Origin: Kryptolebias marmoratus
Taxonomy: Eukaryota; Chordata; Actinopteri; Cyprinodontiformes; Rivulidae
DNA: 64,000 nt
Reading direction: 5' to 3'
Assembly (NCBI RefSeq): GCF_001649575.2
Contig: NC_051446.1
Span: 25,357,995-25,421,994, forward strand
The number at the start of each line of letters is the position of its first letter. The stretch's first letter is position 1. Below the pieces are notes generated by a model, which saw only the letters and a program-made list of their open reading frames with translations, made no database searches and was not told the origin of the DNA. Positions 32,272 to 43,590 of this stretch are shown here, piece after piece. Both the position numbers and the translations under genes were made by a program.

Positions 32272-32372
32272 TCAGAGCGAGATGTCGGAGGAAACTTGCA
32301 GCTGCTGACCCTGTTTCCACTTGGAGCTGAGCCGAACGCCGTCCGTCCGCCGGTACGGCTGGTTCCTCAGAT
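32272..32372 (-). CDS. fmnl1: fmnl1 exon 26, C-terminus and stop
   Basis: After TCATCAG it encodes [18 protein letters not shown], then [11 protein letters not shown] and TGA at 32274-32272. Human FMNL1 ends DLRNQPY...LQVTSDLSL, so this is the true last exon. It is split from exon 25 by an intron holding transposon ends and a 595-bp gap. Confidence 0.92.
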
Positions 32373-35300
32373 CTGATGACAGGAAACAGGTCAGTTAGGA
32401 GAAGTATTTTAATGTTTCTGCTGCAGATTAAAGAAATGTGATTACAGGTACTGGTCATAAAATTAGAATATCATGAAAAAGTAGATTGATTTCAGTAATT
32501 CCATTTAAAAAGTGAAACTTGTATATTATATTCATACATTACATACAAACTCATATTTCAAATGTTTATTTCGTTTAATTTTGATGATTANNNNNNNNNN
32601 NNNNNNNNNNNNNNNNNNNNNNNNNNNNNNNNNNNNNNNNNNNNNNNNNNNNNNNNNNNNNNNNNNNNNNNNNNNNNNNNNNNNNNNNNNNNNNNNNNNN
32701 NNNNNNNNNNNNNNNNNNNNNNNNNNNNNNNNNNNNNNNNNNNNNNNNNNNNNNNNNNNNNNNNNNNNNNNNNNNNNNNNNNNNNNNNNNNNNNNNNNNN
32801 NNNNNNNNNNNNNNNNNNNNNNNNNNNNNNNNNNNNNNNNNNNNNNNNNNNNNNNNNNNNNNNNNNNNNNNNNNNNNNNNNNNNNNNNNNNNNNNNNNNN
32901 NNNNNNNNNNNNNNNNNNNNNNNNNNNNNNNNNNNNNNNNNNNNNNNNNNNNNNNNNNNNNNNNNNNNNNNNNNNNNNNNNNNNNNNNNNNNNNNNNNNN
33001 NNNNNNNNNNNNNNNNNNNNNNNNNNNNNNNNNNNNNNNNNNNNNNNNNNNNNNNNNNNNNNNNNNNNNNNNNNNNNNNNNNNNNNNNNNNNNNNNNNNN
33101 NNNNNNNNNNNNNNNNNNNNNNNNNNNNNNNNNNNNNNNNNNNNNNNNNNNNNNNNNNNNNNNNNNNNNNNNNNNNNNNNNNNNNTCTACGACTTACGGT
33201 TCGTCCTATCTCACGTTAGGGGGCGATGTGGAGCAGTTTGGCCACGCCCACTTTCGATTACATTAGAATCACGCGATTTCACACGGGGGACAACTTTCCG
33301 TGAAGTTTGGTGAGTTTTTGAATATGGGAAAGCCCTCAAATTTGCGATTTTGGAGTCAGAATAATAATAAGAATTCCACGAAATACAGGAGGCCTTCGCA
33401 GCGCTGTCGCTGCTCGGGCCTAATTAAAGCTAAACGACGGAGCAGCAGCAGAGTTTCTATGAGCTGAAGAAGTCTGAAAGCAAATTATAAACTGTCCCTT
33501 TATCTCCACCTGCTGGTGCAGCAGAGGTACTTGTTGGAGAGAAGAAATATCCAGAATAACGTTACACTATACTGCCAAAAGTATTCACTCACCCGTCCAA
33601 ATCTCCCATAAACTCTCCTCTTCAGCCACAGGATAAAGGTCCAGTTGGTTTTGTTTTTACCATGGCCTGGATGACTGAACAGATGTCTCTCCAGGCTAAC
33701 AGGCAGCTAAATGAGCGCTGGTTTGTTGATTTTAAACGCTATAATAACCTTCTGTGAGGTGAGTAAAGTTGCAGCCTCACAAAGGGCAGAGTGTTAGCGT
33801 TCTTTTACGTTTAGCTAGCTGTTAGCCTGGATGAAGAAACTCCTTCCTGTCTCACCTGTGAGGATGTCCTCGATGGCGCCGTCCTTCTCCTCCCTGACCT
33901 GAGAAGACACCTGCCTCCTCTTCAGCTCAGCGATCAGATCCATCTGAGGCATCCGGGGCTTCGCCGGAACCTGAAGCATCAAACTGATAATTATTAAGGT
34001 TTCCTTGCTGATGTTTTGCTAACAGCCGTGAAACCCGACTCACCGCCTTGTTTCCTGTGCGTTCGGCGCTCGGGGTGAGCTGGTTTTCCTGCTCAGCCTG
34101 CTGTGAGAACAAATAAAAACACGATTATCGGCTGAACTACAAACCTGTTTGTTTTTGTGCGTGACCTCTGACCTTAAACGCTTTGATGAACCTGACAAAG
34201 ACGGGGAAGAACATGGAGGGCGGACTGGTTTTAGGATCCTCCCCGAAGTACTCCACAGTCGACTCGTAGACCTCCTGCGGAACAGAAGCCCGACTCAGAA
34301 CCAGAACCGCCCAGCGTGGGTTTAGTTAATCAGGTTAAGTGACGCCGACCTGAGCGGTTTTCCCATCAGCCACCAGGGAGTCGAGCAGCTGAGCGTTTCT
34401 GCTGAGGAACTCCTGCAGGACGGGATGAGCTTCATCTGCAGAGACCTGAGTCTTCATCGCCTCCATCCCTGCCTGCAGGGCTCGCAGGTCCTGCAGGACG
34501 CTGTCCAACCAGACTGCAGAGACGGGTTCGAGGTCAGCCTGAGCGAGAACCGAACTGCAACTGCAGCCGTGTGATGTCAGAGTGCGGGTTTACCGAGCGC
34601 AGCCTTGTCCAGGAAGCTCAGCTCGGTGTAGAAGGTCTGCAGCTCCGGGTGTTTGTCCCGGATGGTGTTCACGATGAAGTGCAGCAGCGTCTGCCTGCGG
34701 TCCGTTGACTTGGTGTCCAGCAGCTTCGAAGGACGAGTCACAGAACAGGAGGAACTAAATACCTGCAGATATAAACTCTACAAACCAAAGGATCCAGTTT
34801 CTCACCAGATCCAGACTCTGCAGGCGGAAGCCGTACGCCGGGCCTCGCTTGCTGCTGTTCATGTAGTTCCCAAACGCCAGGATGATCTTTAAATCATCAG
34901 TTTGCTTCAAAATAAAAGCTGAGACATTTTACTGTCCTGTAAATGTTTGTTCAGACCGTTTACCTCGAGGATTTTCTTCAGTTTGCCAGAGGATCTGATG
35001 GACATGGACGCTGCGATGACGGCGTTCAGTTGCTGGAAGAGATTCTGGTTTAATCACAGATCCGAGTGGGTCCGTGAGATCCGGTCTGACCTGGACTCAC
35101 CGGCTGGATGATCTGGACGCTCTGAGGGAAGTTCCCCATGAAGGTGAGCGTTCGGATCCTCTCCTCCACTCCTGGGATTTTCCCAAAGCGGACCATGAAG
35201 CGCTCCTCCTCGCTCAGCTCGTCCAGCGGCCGGCCCTCGGCCTCGAAGTTCTGGATCAGTTTCATCTCGCTCTCGGTGGGAACGAAGCGCTGCAGGAGCT

Positions 35301-38300
35301 CCAGGAAGTCCAGGCTCAGAGCTTCCTGGTTGTACCTGGAGAGACGGGAGTTTAACCGCCGGATCGTTCGGCTGGAGGAGGTGAAGCGTCAAACGTACGT
35401 CTCGATGGCGCTGCAGATGTCAGACGCAGACGTTCCCTCCTTCCTCAGAGTGATGGCCAGGTTTTTGGCCCTGTTGGGCTCCAGGAGGGACACTTTGCTG
35501 GGAGACTTGGAGGTCATTTTCCTCTGCAGGGTCCCCAGATCCACAGGGGGGGCCTGGGCTTTGGTTTTAAACTGCTCCTCGAACACGTCCATGTTCAGCT
35601 CCTGAAACAGAAGCAAGGCTTGGACTCTCTGACATGATCTTAGATTTTTCTGCCTCCTGGTGAAGAAGAACAACCTGATCGAACCTGCAGGACGAGCTCG
35701 TCGTCCAGCTCGCTGAAGACGGTTCCCGACACCTGACTGGACTTCAGAACCTCCCAGTTCAGCAGCGGCAGCCGGTATTTAGTCTGAATGGGTTTCTTTT
35801 GTTTACAGCCTGGAAGAAAACAACAACAACAGATTCAGATCCTCAGGTTTGACTCCTCCGGCCGTTAAAAGGAAACCTGAAGCAGGTTTGATTTGAAAAG
35901 TTGTTTTTTTACACAGAAACTGCAGAGTTTCAGGAGATAATTTGGTCTGAAGTTTTTCCACAGATTCAGTTTTTGCAGAAGGACGACTTGGTGACTCGAA
36001 AAATACAAAAAAATAAACATTTCTGTCTCACTGAAGTCTGAGTGTTTGAGATCGTGCTTTTAAAAACCACATGAACAGATCCAGACCCTGCGGAGGGTTC
36101 TGGTCCCGGGACACCTCGGGTCCCTCCTGGACCGACCAGAGAGAAGAGCCAGAAGGTTCATGTTTTTGTTTTACGGAGCCTAAATCATCACCATCATCAT
36201 GAGATCTTCCAGCTGAACAAAAATCTGTACAAATATTTAAAAACCAAAACTGACTGCAGGTTTTTAACTTTCTTCCAAAAGCTAAAATACTTTAAAACGG
36301 ACCCACCTGTCCCGTCCGCTGCCTGCCGGGTCGTACCACTTCCTGGAGCCCGTGGGGGAGGCGGAGCTAATGGAGGAGGAGGAGGAGGAGGTGGGGGAGG
36401 TTGTAGCATCACTGAGTCTGAAGGAGCTTCAGATGAGGAGGAGGAGGAAGGAGGAGCGTCTGTTTCGTCACCTGGAACAATCAGGATCTCATTTAATCAG
36501 GTGTGTGTTCACCTGCGCAGACTACAGCAGGTCCAGCGTTTGTTTACGTTGAGTGCAGACCCGCAGGCCAACATATCTGGAAACGCCTTCAAACGGCACC
36601 AGTTTCAGGCTCAGTTTCTACATTTTGTGTTTAAATCTAAAGAGTCTGAGGCTGAAACCTTCGGGTTCATCCTCTTCCTCCATCTAAAGGAAGATTATTT
36701 CAGGAGCTGGACCTGATCCTGACCTCTGAGCGTCTCCTGATGGACCACCTGGACCTCCAGCTGTCCGGAGGGGGAGCGCTCCACCCGGAGGAGACCCTGC
36801 TCCACCAGGACCTGGACTCTGAGCTGCAGCTCCTCCAGGACCTTCAGAGACCTGAGATCCGCTTGTTTGGGTTTCTGGTTCTGCAGCTGGGAGATGGACT
36901 CCTGCGACACAGAGACCCGATGAATAAAACCAGAGATCGGGTGACCTCTGACCTCTGACCCTGCTGAATGGCACCTTGAGGAGCTCCGCCTCCTTGTTGG
37001 TCTGAAGGAGTTTCTTCTCCAGCTCCGAGACTTTCTCCATCGCCTCCTTCTCCACCTCCTGCAGCCTGGAGTTCAGCTGGAAAACATCAAGTTTCAACTA
37101 ATCTGAAGGAGGGAAAATATTTAAATTATCATCAACTTTAATAAAAGTTTAAATATTTATAATCAGAACCTGTTTTACTGAACTGACCTGTAAATTAAAT
37201 ATCTGATCAGACGGTCATTAAAGTAAATAACGATCAGTTTTAATATTTATTGTTTTATTCCACGTTTATGAGTCTAATTCTGTATTTTAAACATTTTCTG
37301 GCTCTTTTCATTGAGTTTTCAAAGAAGAAAACAGCTGGAAGGTTCCCTCCGGGTCGGGGTGAGTCTTGGTTCTGGAGGAGGACGGAGGAGGAGATGGATC
37401 AGAACTGAAGGAACCAGATCCTGGATCCAAGCGGCTGAAACGATCTTCCTCTCAGGGAGCTCCGAGTCCAGCTGCTCCTCCTCATCATAAGGAGTCAGCT
37501 GAGGAGCTGAGGAGGTTCAGCATCGGGTCGCCTCACAGGGAGGAGACCCGGGGCAGACCCAGAACTGACTGGAGGTCTGGGTTTCCCTCCTGGACCCGCC
37601 ACTGTTTAAGGCTGTGTGACTGTAAAGGCCTCAAATAATGACTGCAGGTAACCAGAACTGGATCGTGTGTGTGTGTGTGTGTGTGTGCGTGTGTGTCCTC
37701 CACCTGCGTGTTGAGCTCCTGCAGCTCCTCCAGGTGCTCCAGCAGGTGGTTTTTGGACTCTGCGTCCTCCAGCAGAGCTCCGACATCGAACACGTTATCC
37801 AGGTAGGCCTGGATCTGAACCAGCAGCCGGTCACTCTCCGTGAACTTTAACCTCTGAAAAAGAATCCCCGACATCAGTCCAAAGATCCGGGAGCGAAAGC
37901 CTGCGGAGTCAAAGGTCAGACTTGCCTCCAGGTCGTCGTCCAGCCCGTGCTGCGTGAACTCGTACTGAAGGTGGACTCTGAAGTTCATGTTCTCCACCGA
38001 GTGGACCACGATGTTGATGAACTGCATGCAGGCCACCTGAGGAGAAACCAGAGCTGGGATCAGCATCCGAGCTGTTCTTCATCACCCAACGGCCTGCATC
38101 TTCTCAGAAATACCAGGAAACGTTCAGGACGTCTGCAGAGAGGCTCAAACAGCTCAGTCTGAGTCCTAACGAGTAAAAACTGCAGCTGAAAGACTTTTAT
38201 TTTCACAGGAAACGTCTTCGACAGAAGCAGCATCACTTCCTCTGCTGCTGTTTTCACCGAACGGAGGAGAAGAAGACAACTTCTGTCTCAAAATGAACCA

Positions 38301-41300
38301 AAACTCAAATTCAGACAAACTTTTTCTTCTTCAGACGTTTTGCAAAAAATCTAATTAAACTGAAATAAGTGGAAACTGTTGATCTGTTTGTTTTATTTCC
38401 TCCTGAGGGTCATTAAAGTCGTTTTGTTTACCTTCATGAAGGTAAACACCTGAACACACCTCCTGCTCAGTGTTTCCTGTTTGATCCTCGGAGCTGGACC
38501 ACGTTTATAAAGAACAGAATAAATTATTAACCTCTTGCATCCTGAGCCGGTTAAGAAAGACCTTGACCACCCTTAGAAGGGAGGGGAGGGAGAGGGATTT
38601 GCACGTGAGTTCTACAAATCACTGCATGAAGCGAAGGTGAGACGATTCGGTCTGCGAGAACGTCCCGGACGGTCTCAGGTTTACCATGAAGTCGATGTTG
38701 TTGTCTTCTTTACGGAAACACTCCGTGAGCTTCTCGAAGCGACTTCTCTCTCCACAAACCTGCGGAACGGAGAATATCAGATCAACCACACACACACACA
38801 CATCGGGGCGAGGCTGCAGCTTTCAGGATTAAAGCTCCAACAAGCGGACGCTCAGTGGGTTTTATTAACGGATCTTAACGAGGTCCAGTTTCTGAAACCT
38901 CCCGCTCCCGTCTGTCTGCATGTTTCAGCCACACCAGGAGAGAGCAGAGGTCAAAGGTCGCTCCTGGTGTTAAAGTCAGTGAAACAGATCTGAAACCTGA
39001 GCGTTTGTCAGGGAAAGGGTTAAAGCTGAGGTGAATGTTTTTGGACAAACCAGAAACTCTGAAGTTTAAGTTTCTTAAAACCAGTTCAGTCAGTTTCTCT
39101 CAGTGTCTGGAAACCACAGAAGAAGAATGTGTGGCCTAAATATAAACAAACTTCTAGAAAAATACTCAAAGCACAGAAGTTCAGCTAAAAGCATTTAAAT
39201 CAGAAAAAAATCTGTTCCAGTCATCAGTTTGTTTCCCGTTTTTGTTTTTAAATAATTCAGATTTAAAGTCTGAACATTTCTGAAGAAATGACAGGATCCA
39301 AGATGGAGGCAGGCGAAGACGCCGCTGAGACAGTCCAGGACGCAACCGCAGGATGGAAAACAGACGTGGAAAAACCAAACAGCTGGAACATCTGTACCAA
39401 CCTCCAGATCCAGAAGAAAGCAGCGGTGATAGATGTAGCAGCCCCAAGAGAAGAAGCTGGAGAGAGAGGAACCAGAGTGGAGGCCTCAGAGGTCATCATG
39501 TGACCTCCAACAGACCCAGGAAGAACCTCAGAGATCCTGAACAGAACCCTGGGACCCGAGGTTGGAGTAAAGTGGAACAAAGAGGGCGAGATCAGAGTTT
39601 ATTTCCCTCTCGGCGACCGACCTGACCTCTTTAAAGTTGTTGAAGGCGGCGAGGATGATGTCGTGGCCTCCTCTCACCAAACAGACGGCCGCCAGCAGCT
39701 CCAGAACCAGAGCTTTGGTCCTGAGGACGAGACGGGCCGTTAGCTTAATAAACGAGCTGAAACTGAATTTATTCCTCCACGTTTGGCTTTAAAGCAGCTG
39801 GGATTTATAAAAAGCAACAACATGAATCCCTTAAAGATGTAATCAGTGATAAATCAGGTAAATCTGGATCTAAAACAAGCTTTGAAATGAATACTTGTGA
39901 TGTTTTGGATCACCTGGGGTTCCTGTCGTTCAGACTCAGGGTGATCTCGTTGACACAGTTCGGATGCTTCATCACCAGATTAAACCCCGACTGAAAACAT
40001 TGAATCAAAATAAAAACAAAAAGTTTACCTGCTTTAAACTCTGTTTCCTGTTTGATCCAAATTAAAACTTTACTTCTTTACGTCTTTTAATTTAATAACT
40101 TCCAGCAGGAAGTTTAAAGTTGAACTTTTTACTGTTGAAGCTGCAGATTTAAAGTTATTGTGTTGATCTTTAAGTTAGTAAAAACCTTAATCTATCCTTC
40201 CTCTAGTTCATTAAAACAGTTTGAGCTTTAATATAGGATGCAGAGAACTAATCAGGGGTCAAAGGTCGCAGTTACCCGGTAGTTCATGATGGCACGTAAA
40301 CACATGATGCAGAGATGAACGTCGTCTTTCTGACTCTGGGAGCTCCTCTGACCTCGCCTGTTCCAGAAACAACGAGACTGAACGAACGCAGAGCTGAAAC
40401 CGAGCTGAGAGCTAAACAAAGCTAAAGGCTAAATGTAGCAAAAAATAGCTAAAGGCTAAAAGTAGCAAAACACCAGCTAAATGTTAAAAGTAGTGAAAGG
40501 CTAGCTAAAATTAGCAGAATGTTAGCATTATTGGAATTAGCATTAGCACTATTAGCATTACCAGCAGTGTTATTGGCATTAGCATGAAAAGAAGTAGCAT
40601 TAGCATCAGTAGTCTTAGAACTGGTTTAGCTAGCAGTATTAGAATTAGCATTAGCACTATTAGCATTACCGGCAGTAACAATAGTAGATTTTGCGTTAGT
40701 AGTACTACTAACAGCAGCAGTAGGACTAGCAGTCCCTTCAGATCATGCATGTCTGTAAACCTGCAGGACGTGTCCTCAGGTGTGGACGCGGTCTCGGACT
40801 CACCTGAGGGTGAACCCTTTGCTCGCCCCGTCTTTGTTCGTCGGCGAGTTACTGGCACTTCTGGATAGGTCTTCTGCCGACCGCTCCCAGGACTTGTTTC
40901 TGTCCGAGGGCAGCGTCCCGTTGTCCCAGGTCTCCGTCTCAGACCTGTGGACGATGTCCAGGACAGACGATCAGAGAGGAGACAGACTTCAGCCTCTGAA
41001 GACAACAGAGGAGCAGCTGAAACGTACGCAGCGGTGGCGCTGTGAGCAACGGAGAGATAATCCACCAGAACGTTTAGACCCTGGTTATCCTCGTTCAGGA
41101 ACTCCTGAGCCCAGCTGCAGGAGACAACAGGAAATAAAAAGATGGCCGCCACAGCCGAGCGTCTTAAAGCTGCTGTTTTTAACCGGCCTCACCCGATGTG
41201 GTTGGTCCTGAGGGAGATCTCCAGCTCTCTGAGGACCTGCGTGGATTCCTGGACACGTCTCCTAAACTGAGACAACACTTAAAGCTAGAGAGACCAGTGA

Positions 41301-43554
41301 CTGCCTGATAACACTGAAAACCTTAAACAGGAAGTGATGCTTGCGTGTCGGAGGCCGGACAGAAAATGACGCTAAAGAGGCGTTTAGAAAACAATCGAGA
41401 CATTCTGATCAGCGCAGATGGAAAACCAGGATAAAGATATGTTATGTCTAAAATATGTTAATAAATTAAATTAGATCAGTAAAAATATCATTAAATCACG
41501 TTTATATTAAATAAAAAGAATGTTCACCAACAAACAAGCAGTTTTCTGTTTAATTTAAAGTAATTTTAATCTTAAATGTGCTTTTCAGGTAAAGTTACAA
41601 CATTTTTTATGTCAAAAAGCACCGAAAGTGTCAGTTTATTTTATTTTTTTTTACCCAGGACGTCCCTCAGATTATTTTAAAAAGATTAAAGAGTTTTATT
41701 CGGTTGAATCAGTTCAGCCTGTTTTATTTCTGTTTCAGGAAGCAGAACCGTCTCCTGGACCCGGGTTCTCCGGGTTCTCCGGGTTCTTTACCTTACGACT
41801 GTTTCCTCCGTGATCCAGAAAACTTCTCAGCTTCTCCAGATAAGCCGACGGAGGATTCCTGACTTGGAATCGTTCCTGCAGGAGAAGCACACAGAGGGGC
41901 TGTAAACATGGCCGCCTGTCTGTCTCGTTTGTCTCTCTGGTGGACCGGAGACACGTCCAGGCGTCCCCGGAGGGGGACTCCAGCTGCCTGAGACTGAGAG
42001 GATCTGACGGCCACTTTATCAAAACCCCGAAGCTGTTTCCTGAGAGGCAGAGACAACAGGTGTCCTCTGTCAGTCCCTCGTCCTCTGGTTGCTATGGAGA
42101 CGTACATTATTAATGAGCTCCTCTGAGCTTTTTGTCCCGACAGCAAACAGGAACATCAGGTCAGGAGGAGGAGGGGGGGGGAGGTGGAGGAGGAGGGGGA
42201 GGAGAAGGAGGAGGAGGAGGAGTAAAGAAGAAGGAGGAGGAGGAGTAAAGAAGAAGGAGGAGGAGCAGGAGGGGGGAGAAGGAGGAGGAGCAGGAGGAGG
42301 AGGAGTAAAGGAGGAGGAGGATGAGGAGGTGGAGGAGGAGGAGGAGTAAAGAAGAAGAAGAAGGAGAAGGAGTAAAGAAGAAGGAGGAGGAGGAGTAAAG
42401 AAGAAGGAGGAGGAGCAGGAGGAGGATGAGGAAGTGGAGGAGGAGGAGGAGTAAAGAAGAAGGAGGAGGAGCAGGAGGGGGAGAAGGAGGAGGAGCAGGA
42501 GGAGGAGGAGTAAAGAAGAAGGAGGAGGAGGATGAGGAGGTGGCGGAGGAGGAGGAGTAAAGAAGAAGAAGAAGGAGGAGGAGGAGATGGGGGGAGGAGA
42601 AGTAAAGAAGGAGGAGGAGGAAAAGGAGGAGGAGAAGAAGGTGGAGGTGATGACCTGTATCTGTCTGGGTTCAACAGGAACCAGGAGTCCAACCCTGCAG
42701 GTTTTAGAGGTTCCTCTGGCCGAGGACTACCAGGGTTCTGCAGAACCTGAGGAGCAGAGGAACATCTACGTCCTCCAGGATTGGACACCTCTGATCTTCA
42801 CCCATCGGGAAGAAGAGACGATCTGACGTACCTGGTCACAGATCAGGTCCCACTTCTTCTCGTTCTCGTACTGAGACAGGATCTTCACCTTGTCCGGAGG
42901 AAGGTTCATCGTGTTCTGAGCGAGGAGAACCAGAGAACAGAAGTCAGGAACGGAAAGGAGGACGTGTCCTCTGAGGGACGTGTCCTCTGAGGGACATCAA
43001 AGAGATTCAGCCGATCGATCAATAAATGTTGGTTAGATGTGACCAGAGAGGAGCTTCAAAACCAAAATTACAGCAGAAATGTGATAAAATTCAGTTTATT
43101 TTATTCGTTTTATGTTGATTCATCTGATGGAGAAAAACTAAAAACAAATAAAATGTCTTTTTACTCAGGATTTTTATGAAGCAAGTTGGTTCATTTCAAA
43201 ACTCTATAAATAAATAAGTATTTATTAATTTTATATTGAGATAAAATAACAAATAAATGGTTTTTTTACAGTGTTTGCAGTAAATTTGCTGAAATTGTCG
43301 ACGTGAGTTCGATCGATGCTTTCTCTTATTTTACACTAAAACACAAACAGATGTTGTTAAATAAAAGTCCCGATCTCGGATTAAATGTTTCCTTCCTGCT
43401 GCAGCTCTGAGCTCAGAACATTTACATTATCACCCGCCGTGGGCTCCCTGCTGGGAGAAATGCAAACCAGCATTCAAAGCAGAGAAGCTGCTCGAGTTTC
43501 TGCAAACAGGCAAACCTGAGGCCTCGTTCTGTAAACAAAACATGCAAATGACCG

Positions 43555-43590
<36 letters not shown>

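Noticed and set aside
42156..42788. Pro/Ser/Leu-rich 210-codon frame on minus
   Set aside because: Produced by the GGA-rich purine tract; composition only.
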